A stretch of 64,000 nt of DNA from Euptelea pleiosperma. Lineage: Eukaryota; Streptophyta; Magnoliopsida; Ranunculales; Eupteleaceae. Positions 56,334 through 64,000 of this stretch are shown here, in pieces. Positions within the stretch are counted from its first letter, which is position 1, and each line of letters begins with the position of its first letter. Made by a program: the position numbers and the translations under genes. The stretch covers positions 7,309,259 through 7,373,258 of the forward strand of contig CM068553.1 of assembly GCA_035048495.1 (NCBI GenBank), given 5' to 3'. Under the pieces are notes generated by a model, which worked only from the letters and a program-made list of their open reading frames with translations, was not told the origin of the DNA and ran no database searches.

Positions 56334-56714
56334 ATAGAATGACTAATGCTATTCTTACTAATATTCTTACTAATGGACGTGGGGCCCACATGCGAATGAG
56401 TTAAGGGATGATTTTTGGTGAGGGTGATCTCCTCACCATAGAGATCATCTTCACCAAAAATCAGTAATTTTTAAAACTTCTAACCCTACCAAATATGGAC
56501 CCAAATTTAACGGTGAAAATAGATGATCCAAAATTTTTCAATTTGCAATCTACTTTTCACAAGGCTACAAATGTTGGAATGGGCTGATTTTTTGTGTGCT
56601 TTATATTCACATTGAGACGAATATTATCACCAAAAATCATCACTTAACTCATTCGCATGTGGGCCCCACATCCATTTGTAAGAATATTAGTAAGAATAGC
56701 ATTAGTCATTCTAT
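56334..56714. mobile_element. Long-TIR MITE related to family B (family F)
   Basis: Termini are inverted repeats of about 71 bp starting ATAGAATGACTAATGC, with two mismatches seen over the arm, including GTGGGGCCCACATGCGAATG. The interior carries the family B core (TTTTTGGTGAGGGTGATCTC), so ends have been exchanged between families. No certain TSD. A partial relative lies at about 56745-56960. Confidence 0.75.
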
Positions 56715-56744
56715 CCCAGCCCATATATATATATATCGTGCTAG

Positions 56745-56960
56745 TCTTATTAATAGAATGACCAATGGACGTGGGGTCCGCATGCAGTCAAGAACTGATT
56801 TTTAAAAATCAGCAATTTCTAAATCTTCAAACCCTATGAATGGACATAAATTTAACAGGGAAATTGGTCGGTCCAAAAATGTTAAACTTGCAAACACTTT
56901 TCATATTATTACAAATTTTGAAACAGGCTGATTTTTTGTAAGGTTGATATCCATGTTGAG
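56745..56960. mobile_element. Partial family F/B-type element
   Basis: Begins TTAATAGAATGACCAATGGACGTGGGG-like sequence and continues with diverged core motifs (AATCAGCAATTTCTAAATC, GGTCGGTCC, GGCTGATTTTTTG); the right end is lost. Confidence 0.5.
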
Positions 56961-57244
56961 AAGAACATACCTGCCTATGAATTTTTGCTGCAGGACTCTT
57001 TATACTAGATCGAATTATACCGAAATTAATCTTTTTTTTTTTTTTTTTTTTCATTTTCCCATTTATTTGGACATTCTTTTTTACCGGATTTCAAAAATTT
57101 TAAAACGGATTATATTTGTATTATTCCCGTCCCGAACTTTTTCCCTATTGTAATTGCTAACTACGGTCACAGCACCATAGGGGGTTGAGGGCCTTGAGGC
57201 AAGCCGAACTGTCGAAAATAGTTAAGGGCTGAGTAAAGGTTCGG

Positions 57245-57475
57245 TCACCGAAGCCGGTCACAGCCCACAGTGTGAGCCACGTGGCATACTATTAGAGAAC
57301 GCTGACCGTATGGAGGTTTGGACAGTCTCTCTGTGGACCTGCAAACCAAAAATCAGCCTATTCACAACCTTTGGATCTTCGCAGCTAAATAACTCTCAAT
57401 AATGCTCAAACTCCTCCAGTTAAACTAGACCAATGAAAATAACTTCAATCCAACGCCTAGAAATCACTGATCACT
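57245..57475. mobile_element. Family A MITE upstream of the zinc-finger gene
   Basis: GTGAGCCACGTGGCATACTA, GACCGTATGGAGGTTTGGAC, CAACCTTTGGATCTTCGCAG and CGCCTAGAAATCACTGATCA are family A motifs. It ends about 50 bp before the (CT)n tract of the C2H2 gene. Confidence 0.65.
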
Positions 57476-57524
57476 GGGGTATGTTTGTAATTATTTAGGT
57501 CCTTCCGGACACCAGAGAACACGT

Positions 57525-57525
<1 letters not shown>

Positions 57526-57557
<32 letters not shown>

Positions 57558-57617
57558 TTTCTTACTACTTAATAAGCTTCCATCTCTCAGTTTTTTCACT
57601 AGTATCCGTAAGAGAAG
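57526..57617 (+). promoter_or_regulatory. Leader exon and (CT)n core promoter of the C2H2 gene
   Basis: A (CT)15-type tract spans about 57526-57555 and is followed by a short pyrimidine-rich leader ending AGAGAAG with a strong donor, GTAAGC, at 57618. The G-box-like ACACGTGG at 57520-57527 and the upstream sequence 57255-57475 belong to a family A miniature element, so the promoter is probably built on transposon-derived sequence. TSS and splicing are inferred. Confidence 0.45.
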
Positions 57618-58065
57618 GTAAGCAGTGAGCTTTCTAGGGTTTATATGTTTTGTTGTACACACGCATGTGTTTCAAATATTTTTTTTATTTTCTTCCATTA
57701 TTTTGTGGTATTGTTGTTTTACTTGCTTTTTCTGTTTTAGTGTTTAGTTTAATTTGTTTAAGATTTCCCAAGTTTTCCAGGGATTTTTTTGGCTCGGTTA
57801 ATGGTTTTTGTCTGTTTCAGTTTCTATTTCTAATGATTTTTCATTTATATCTTAGTTTTTTTTTGTTCAGTTTCTTCCTTTTGTCATCTGTGATTTAATC
57901 CGTTTATAATCCAGGGATTTTTTTTTTTGCCCGGTTAATGGTTTTTGTCTGTTTCAGTTTCTAGTTCTAATGATTTTTCATTTATATCTTACTTTTTTTT
58001 TTCCAGTTTCTTCCTTTCGTCATCTGTGATTTAATCCGTTTATAACAAGTTTCTCTCTTTTGTAG
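57618..58065 (+). other. Predicted leader intron with internal tandem duplication
   Basis: T-rich, intron-like sequence between donor GTAAGC at 57618 and acceptor CTCTTTTGTAG ending at 58065, immediately before the ATG. It contains two tandem copies of a roughly 136-bp unit (about 57776-57911 and 57912-58047), both reading CCAGGGATTTTT through TTAATCCGTTTATAA with only a few differences. Confidence 0.5.
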
Positions 58066-58395
58066 ATGGCAAACAAAAATCTCGCTGTTGAAGAAGTAAA
58101 CTTTAACAATATAAGCTCTCTATTTCGTCAATATCATTATGTAAGAAACACTCTGATGACGATAGTGGTTTTTTATTTTTTTCAGGCAATGGAGGAGGAC
58201 TTGGTCTCGGAGACGAATCCTTTCCACTGTAACACATGCACGCGTTCCTTCAGCATTGATTCGAAGAAAAAGAAACACGTAGAAAGAGTACACAAAAAAT
58301 TCACAGATTTATGTGTGAGTCTCCGGGATGCTATATATGACATTTTCAAGACCGCAGCCAATCGGACTATCCACGAAGATAGGACTGGTCATTGA
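58066..58395 (+). CDS. Small single C2H2 zinc-finger protein (hypothetical)
   Basis: A 109-codon frame whose ATG directly follows a predicted acceptor. It contains one classical zinc finger: CNTC, 12 residues, then HVERVH (C-x2-C-x12-H-x4-H), preceded by an acidic stretch (MEEDLVSETN) and followed by a basic, helix-like tail with FTDLCVSLRDAIYDIFK. One finger suggests nucleic-acid or protein binding, but I do not recognise the family. A possible 45-nt intron, 58141 (GTAAGAA) to 58185 (TTTTTTTCAG), is in frame; removing it would delete the odd hydrophobic TIVVFYFF stretch and leave about 94 aa. An AATAAA lies about 50 nt after the stop. It could instead be an exon captured or left by a transposon. 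Confidence 0.5.
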   Translation: MANKNLAVEEVNFNNISSLFRQYHYVRNTLMTIVVFYFFQAMEEDLVSETNPFHCNTCTRSFSIDSKKKKHVERVHKKFTDLCVSLRDAIYDIFKTAANRTIHEDRTGH

Positions 58396-58659
58396 TTTAA
58401 GAATTAGGAGTAGTTTTCATTTAAATCAATGCATTTTATTTGAAATAAAACCGGAATGATATGTTCTTGTTTTCATTTGTTATTGTTCTGTGCTAGTGCA
58501 AAGTGCAAACTGCATCTTTTTCTCTCTTACGTACGATACCTGTTGCAGACACAAAAGATGGAAAAAAAAAATTTGGAGTATTTTGTCAAAAAAAAAAGGC
58601 TCATGGATATTTGGTCCGCCTGGTAATTAGTGCGGTCAGTGGGCCCAGCGAGGACTAGA

Positions 58660-58880
58660 GTACTCAGTACCTGATTAGTGATTTGAAACCTTTGGATCTT
58701 TGTACCCAAATAATGCTCAAATCACTACGGTTATTTCAATCAACGCTTAAAAAATCACTGATCATGTTGATTTTGGGTTTATGGGTCCACCTAGGGATTG
58801 GCCAAACATCCATATTGTCAGTGTCCTCTAAAAAAGTGCCACATGGCTTATATTGTGGGTGGTGGCCAAGTAAGATTTAC
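58660..58880. mobile_element. Family A MITE, left end truncated
   Basis: CTGATTAGTGATTTGAAACC to AAAATCACTGATCATGTTGA, TTGGCCAAACATCCATATTG and GTGCCACATGGCTTATATTG. Confidence 0.6.
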
Positions 58881-58889
58881 TCATTGGGT

Positions 58890-59265
58890 CGTGATCTAAC
58901 AAGGTATACTGAGATTGATTTTTTAAAATGCCCAAGCGCATTTTTCTTACTCACTGCTGCCATCTGGGCCCACTGACCGCATGGATGTTTAGGCCACCCC
59001 TTAGTAGACATTCATACCAAAATCAGCTTGTTTTTTTTATCTTTCAGCGGTTGGTTTAGTACTCAAAAAAAATGGTTGAATTGAACGGCTATAAAAACAC
59101 CTTAAAAAGTACTAAAATTTAATGGTTAGAGATGATCAATCAGGGTGTTTCTGGTGTGAATATCCACCAAGGGGTGGATAAACATCCATGCTCTCAGTGG
59201 GCCCCAGATAATAGCGGTGAGTAACAAAAATCATGCTTCCGCTTGATATACCTTGTTGCATCTTT
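58890..59265. mobile_element. Second copy of the GATGTAACAAGG-ended element
   Basis: GATCTAACAAGGTATACTGA on the left and TATACCTTGTTGCATC on the right enclose the same core as the 13879-14266 copy (GCCCACTGACCGCATGGATG and CCAAGGGGTGGATAAACATC). Confidence 0.7.
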
Positions 59266-59269
59266 TTCC

Positions 59270-60135
59270 TTGCTCATTTACTTCGCATGCCGATTCTGTT
59301 ATGACAACGAAAGAGATGGTCGATATCTGGGGAGGTGTGGGGACCACCAGGAGATCCTGAACCTGTAGCCGGCGCTGCCACCCAGGATGTACCACAAAGC
59401 TACTTTTGCCGCTGTAGTGCTTCGGTTCGTTGTCGTCCTTAGCTGCTCCTACTTGTGCTATTGTTAATTTTGATTTTTGCACGATCTCTTCCACCGTAGA
59501 TGTAAGCCTCCCCATCTCTTCCTGCATCCCTGCCCTAATATGATCATCTACACTTGGGTTTCACCCAATCCGAACCACTTATTCAGTCGACCACCCAGAT
59601 TATTCGATTGGATGGAATCGCGAACTGTTCGTCTAGTGCGTGGTGCATTTTTCCTTGCAAACCCTCACGAAGTATGTACGAAGAGTATACATTGTGCTCC
59701 GTCTTCTCCTGTGCCTGCGACATTCGACAAAAGTGAACTAAAAAAGTTCACGTTTTTTCTCAGCCGTGGAACGCGAGAATCCAATGGTGGTTTTGCTTTT
59801 ACAAAAGTGATGCCAGCTCAGCATTATTAACCACTGTTTGATTTTGGGATTCACAGCCAAGAAAAAATAACTTTTTGGTTAACTTTTGTTGGTCACCGAG
59901 GGACTGGCCAAACATCCATATGGTCAAATTTCTCAGATTTTTGTCTCTTTACCATTGAATTCGGGGCTACTCTCAGGATTCTGCGTTAGCCGTCTGGCAC
60001 TAAAAAACCAATCGAGAAAATTAATGACCCTTGGACATTTTGATCCTTTGCGTCCTTAGAGTTATAGTTAATTAATGCCACCTGCCCCCTTAGGGTAACT
60101 ATAATTAAGGGCCACCTTAACCCCAGACAAGTGGC
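59270..60135. other. Unassigned sequence, possibly a decayed coding fragment
   Basis: A minus-strand frame at 59231-59527 (EEMGRLTSTVEEIVQKSKLT) has a coiled-coil flavour seen in decayed retroelement gag regions, but nothing diagnostic is present. Confidence 0.25.
59725..59890. mobile_element. Short foldback element related to E
   Basis: AAAAGTGAACTAAAAAGTT-like sequence and CTCAGCCGTGGAACGCGAGA on the left mirror GATTTTGGGATTCACAGCCA and AACTTTTTGGTTAACTTTTG on the right, around a centre with AAGTGATGCCAGCTCAGC. Confidence 0.5.
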
Positions 60136-60140
60136 ACTTA

Positions 60141-60428
60141 GGCCATGTCTGATTGCACGGAAAATTTTCCTGAGAAAATGCATCTGGTATATGCCTTAAA
60201 TGGCTGATTGATTGCAAGTGAGAACACATAATAAAGGTGTATTTTCAGGTGGAAATGAATTCTCACCTACCTGGATAGGAAATGAATTCCTGGCTTAGTA
60301 AGAAAGGTTATCCAGATTTTAATGACTTGTTAGGGAAAATTATACAGATTTATACTGGCTATCTAACAATGGACAGTTGTGTTTTCCTAAGAAAATGCAA
60401 TTTTTCCACTTGGTAATCAAACAGGGCC
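60141..60428. mobile_element. PIF/Harbinger MITE, 288 bp
   Basis: TTA at 60138-60140 and 60429-60431. Termini GGCCATGTCTGATTGC / GGTAATCAAACAGGGCC. The interior aligns with the 23596-23861 element (TTTTCAGGTGGAAATGAATT, TATCTAACAATGGACAGTTG). Confidence 0.85.
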
Positions 60429-60431
60429 TTA

Positions 60432-61500
60432 CGGTTACACTTATAGTTGCTTTTTCTCCTCCAGTATGGTTGCCCTATAAATGAAATTAGTCATTACAAC
60501 CCGTGCTTTAGAAGAAAAAAGATAATAAAATATTATAATATTATTGTAAAAGAATGGCAAAGTCACTTATAATTAACGATTATCTTAATTTATAACTATA
60601 AATAAAAATTTATACAAAATGATGCATAATTTATTATAATTAACACAATTAAATTCTTGATATCATTTCATTGGTATAAAACATTTGCAATGAACATCAT
60701 AAAATCATATTTGTAATTTTGATAAATAAATAATTATTATAAGTTAACCTTATCTCATAAATTTTACCCACAAAATATTTGATTAAAATGTTATATTAAA
60801 AAATAAAATAATTAAAAAGAACTGAAGAAAATTTCTTACTAGAAAAGTAAAAATTCATTCTACATAAGTGTATATACTGACCAATCAAGATTGTTGTATA
60901 TAATATTATGATTGTTTATATAGAAATAGTTAATGTAAACCTTTTATCATTAGCTCGTTTAAATAAATTTCTTAAAGATTTTAGTATATTAATTGAAAAT
61001 TATTATTTCTAATTTTTTTTTTTAAAAAGTCTTTATAAAAGCATTAAATGGCATTATGTGGTAGTGAGATTTTAAGAGAAGTTTATTTTTAAAATTTCTA
61101 AAATTTTTTATAATTGCATTAATAGTAGCAAGATTTTAGACGAGAGAAACGTGGACTGTTAGAAGAATTTTTGGGAGAAAGAAAACGTAGAGATGTTTTG
61201 GAGAGAGGTTTAACGAAAGTTTTTTTTTTTTTTATAAATAGTGAGAGATTCTAGGAGTTGGTTTAAAAGAAGTTTTAGACATGGCAAATTTAGTTAGTTG
61301 ATATTGATCATGTTAAATTAATTTGCTTAAATTCTAATTTTTGATTATGAAGAGATTTTTTGGAATAAAAATAAAAAAATTAAAAGACCTTTTTAAAAAA
61401 GAAAGAAAAAAAAAGAGGGTAATCTCCTACCAGAGATGTTTTGCCCACATGTATCAGCCTAGTTGGACATCTCTAGACATTGGATTTAAGCAATTTTTAG
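60432..61500. other. Very AT-rich spacer
   Basis: About 1 kb dominated by A and T (TTATAATTA, AAATTTTT motifs) with no frame, repeat boundary or RNA gene visible. Candidate matrix-attachment-like DNA on composition alone. Confidence 0.45.
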
Positions 61501-63590
61501 GGAGTGCTTTTATCTGTTGGATTTAAGAATTTTTAGGGTAATTAGAAAAATATGCATGAAAACGATGTATCGTTACAAGAATTCCACGGGATTGCCAATG
61601 AACTTGAATTCTTTTGTAGGATAATACACTCTGATAAGCACTGGTACGTGATTCACTAAGCCAAACATTTTTTCTATAATACATTTGGGTGTGCTCTCCC
61701 CTATTTCCTTCCTCCAAACCACCCAAATTCCTTGCTGGACGATTAGAATCATCCAATGGGATAGTGTGGGGCCAAAGAAATCTCCCAGTTGGGACCTATG
61801 GTGTCTTGAACAATACATATGTGCTTCATCTACTACACATTTGGGTACGTAGTACATGGCCTCTTATCTTACCTTCTTGGCTTGAGTATACCTTTACATA
61901 TAATGTCTATATATTCGCACAATTCCAAATTTTCATCTAAAGATATAAGCAATTCCACAATCCCTTGTCAAATGCCCGTTGCATCAGATTTACAATTCCT
62001 TCTACTATTAAGTGGTCCATTGATTAAACACATGCCAAAAAATCCCAAATTTCCTAGACAAAAATGTTGTTGCTTTTGTCTCACTGGAACCCTTAATGCC
62101 AAATCGGATTGCAAAGCCATTCTAACCAAGAACTACTGTCCATTTCAAGACACTATGATGAGCATGTCTTTTGACATATGCTTTTCAAATTAATCTTTGA
62201 TTCATTCATCAACTTTATGTACTTCTTCCTCATGTCCAAGATGGGATGGGTCTCCATCGCCGAATTATCATTGTAAGCTTCTTTGAGAATCACAGTGCAG
62301 GTTTTGTTCCTCAATGAAATGTAGAAAATGTGATGATGGCGTTAGAACGCCTTGTAGAACTTCTAGGGCAAACCCATATGGGGGCGTAGGTAGAAAAGTT
62401 TTTTCTTAGAGCAAAGTAATCTACGAAGAGACTCAACAATTCATGAAGAACACCCATGATCCAAGTCTCAAAATCATTTCTATTTCGATTTAGATGGGAG
62501 AAGTCATCATTCAGGGACATATACGAAAGCTTCTGAGACTCATCTAACTAGTTAAAGATCTTCTCCTTCAACCTCAAACCCTTTAACGGGAAGAGAGGGA
62601 AGGCAAGTGGTGTTGATGAATTCTCTGTACACACCCCTTTTAACGGCATTTCTCTGACTACCACGGTTAGTGGTGGAAAACAACGATCACAAACTCAGAA
62701 AAATTTGACAAAGCATTGAAGATCACCCTCAACAAACAGATCAAACCATCCAAATCAAAGAGATCATAATAACTACCATCCGGTCTCAAAACTCTAGAAA
62801 ATATTAAATCTAGAGTAAGAAAATAAATATACAAAAATGCAAAAGCAACAACGAAATCAATTTTTATTAAAAAGGAATGAACAACAAAGAGAAATATACA
62901 GTTGTGGATTGTTCTAGAAATCAGTGGTGTTAATGGCACCATGATCAGAAATAGATAGATCGATATTCAATTCAAAGAAAATGAAAGTAAACTAACAGAA
63001 ACTCGTATTTTCTCTCAACCCACACGTCATCCCAAATCATTTGCGAGATCAACCATTGGAACTTCCTTTTAATTCCCATTCAACCCGACTTTTGTGTCAT
63101 CATCCTTCAACTCTATAGCAGGCTAACCCAAATCTCTTCTTCTGGGTTTCAACTCTAATCAGTCCATCCACCAAACCCAAAGCACAACTTAACAACTAAA
63201 CATAGATTTTTAGCCTTCTTGGTGTATTTTGGGTCTCTGAAACCTGCTCGTACAACTAACCATTTAGATTATGATGGTGAGAAAAAAAAAGACCTTTAAA
63301 AAAATGGTGAGAAAAAATAGATTAGAGGATAAATAGAAAGTTTTGGTTGGGAGAGATTTTATGAATGGGGTATTTACTGAATAGATCAAGGAGATAGGTT
63401 TAAAAGAGGGAGAAACGTGTTAAAACATTTGGGCAATGGAGAGACCGTTGTAGGGAAAATGATGGACGTTTTTGGAAATAAGAAATAACGGTGAAAGAGG
63501 GGAGACGTTTTTGTAAAGAGGAAATAATGGTTTATGAAAGAGAGTGGAGGGAGAGAAAGTAATAGAAATAATGAGGAAACTAAAATTTAA
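61500..63590. other. Unassigned sequence, no gene recognised
   Basis: Several short open frames on both strands (61573-61857 minus, 61819-62193 plus, 62311-62520 minus) have coding-like composition, but stops separate them and no known domain appears. A decayed transposon or gene is possible. Confidence 0.3.
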
Positions 63591-63785
63591 TGGGTATAGG
63601 GAATTGGGCTGCAACTTGGGCTGGCTCAACCCGAGCCCGACGGGTTGAACCCGACATTAGGGTTGGGTTAGCCCTTTTAGAACTTGGGTTGGGCTTGGGC
63701 CGGATTTTTGGTAACCCGGTCAAATTGGGTTGGGTTAGGGTTGAGGCTTGGCCCAACCCGACCCAACCTGAGCCCGACTTACAAA
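63590..63785. repeat. GGGTTGGGC-rich degenerate repeat
   Basis: Dense GGGTTGGG, AACCCGA and CCCAACCCGACCC motifs in both orientations, resembling interiors of hAT-type miniature elements; termini not resolved. An open frame here (63590-63844) is a by-product. Confidence 0.5.
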
Positions 63786-63804
63786 CTATATATATATTAG
63801 TTTT

Positions 63805-64000
63805 GGGTCAGGATCGGGGGAACAATTTCATACAACATTTTTAACAACAAGTTTGACGTACCCACATGAAAGATGAATCAATAACCGATTTTTGGTGAGA
63901 ATGATCTCCTCATCATATAGATCACCCCTATAAAAAATCATCTTATTCTGAAATTTCTAGCCCCATCAAATGTGGTTTTCAAGTTAACGATAAAAATAAA
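63805..64000. mobile_element. Family B MITE, left half, cut by window end
   Basis: Begins GGGTCAGGATCGGGGGAACA and continues into the family core (TTTTTGGTGAGAATGATCTC); the window ends before the right half. Confidence 0.75.

Noticed and set aside
60432..61500. Organellar DNA insertion because of extreme AT content
   Set aside because: No plastid or mitochondrial gene, tRNA or intron motif could be recognised.
62667..62942. 91-codon hydrophobic minus frame as a membrane protein
   Set aside because: AT-rich sequence commonly yields Phe/Leu/Ile frames; there is no family motif, promoter or splice evidence.

Overview
This window is plant nuclear DNA, gene-poor and crowded with DNA-transposon derivatives. 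The evidence is GT-AG spliced genes, (CT)n-rich 5' leaders, plant-specific protein families (a DETOXIFICATION-type MATE transporter, a plant PEX11, a plant ARM-repeat protein) and dozens of non-autonomous TIR elements of plant type. It is an angiosperm; I cannot place the species from sequence alone. No prokaryotic genes, CRISPR array or organellar block is visible.

Four loci look like real genes. (1) 7565-9184, minus: intronless 539-aa MATE transporter of the DTX48-DTX52 type. (2) 25462-26964, minus: a seven-coding-exon PEX11 peroxisome-proliferation gene, which I assembled exon by exon (235 aa), with a probable non-coding first exon near 28764-28845. (3) 35654-37333, minus: intronless 559-aa armadillo-repeat protein. 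(4) 57526-58395, plus: a small single C2H2 zinc-finger gene with an intron in its leader, expression unproven. They do unrelated jobs and form no cluster.

The rest is repeats. At least three sequence-unrelated miniature families (called B, C and the GAGTAAAACTT-ended group) plus elements D and E are flanked by 9-bp target-site duplications, the Mutator-superfamily signature. Others show hAT (8 bp), PIF/Harbinger (TTA) or Helitron (TC...CTAG) signatures. Nested insertions give relative ages: C is inserted into A at least three times, B into C and into G, D into E, and A into H. Two decayed non-LTR retrotransposons (33.5-34.0 kb and 49.9-51.75 kb) and several minisatellites complete the picture.

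Layout: 0-7.4 kb repeats; 7.5-9.3 kb MATE gene; 9.3-25.4 kb repeats with a Helitron array at 21.4-22.7 kb and a clean hAT element at 22.8-23.2 kb; 25.4-28.9 kb PEX11; 29-35 kb repeats, minisatellites and a retroelement relic; 35.6-38.7 kb ARM gene and upstream region; 39-57 kb nested repeats; 57.5-58.4 kb zinc-finger gene; 58.6-64 kb repeats, AT-rich DNA and unassigned sequence. I found no convincing new protein-based system. The most notable signal is the nested miniature-element landscape, in which 9-bp duplications are shared by unrelated families.
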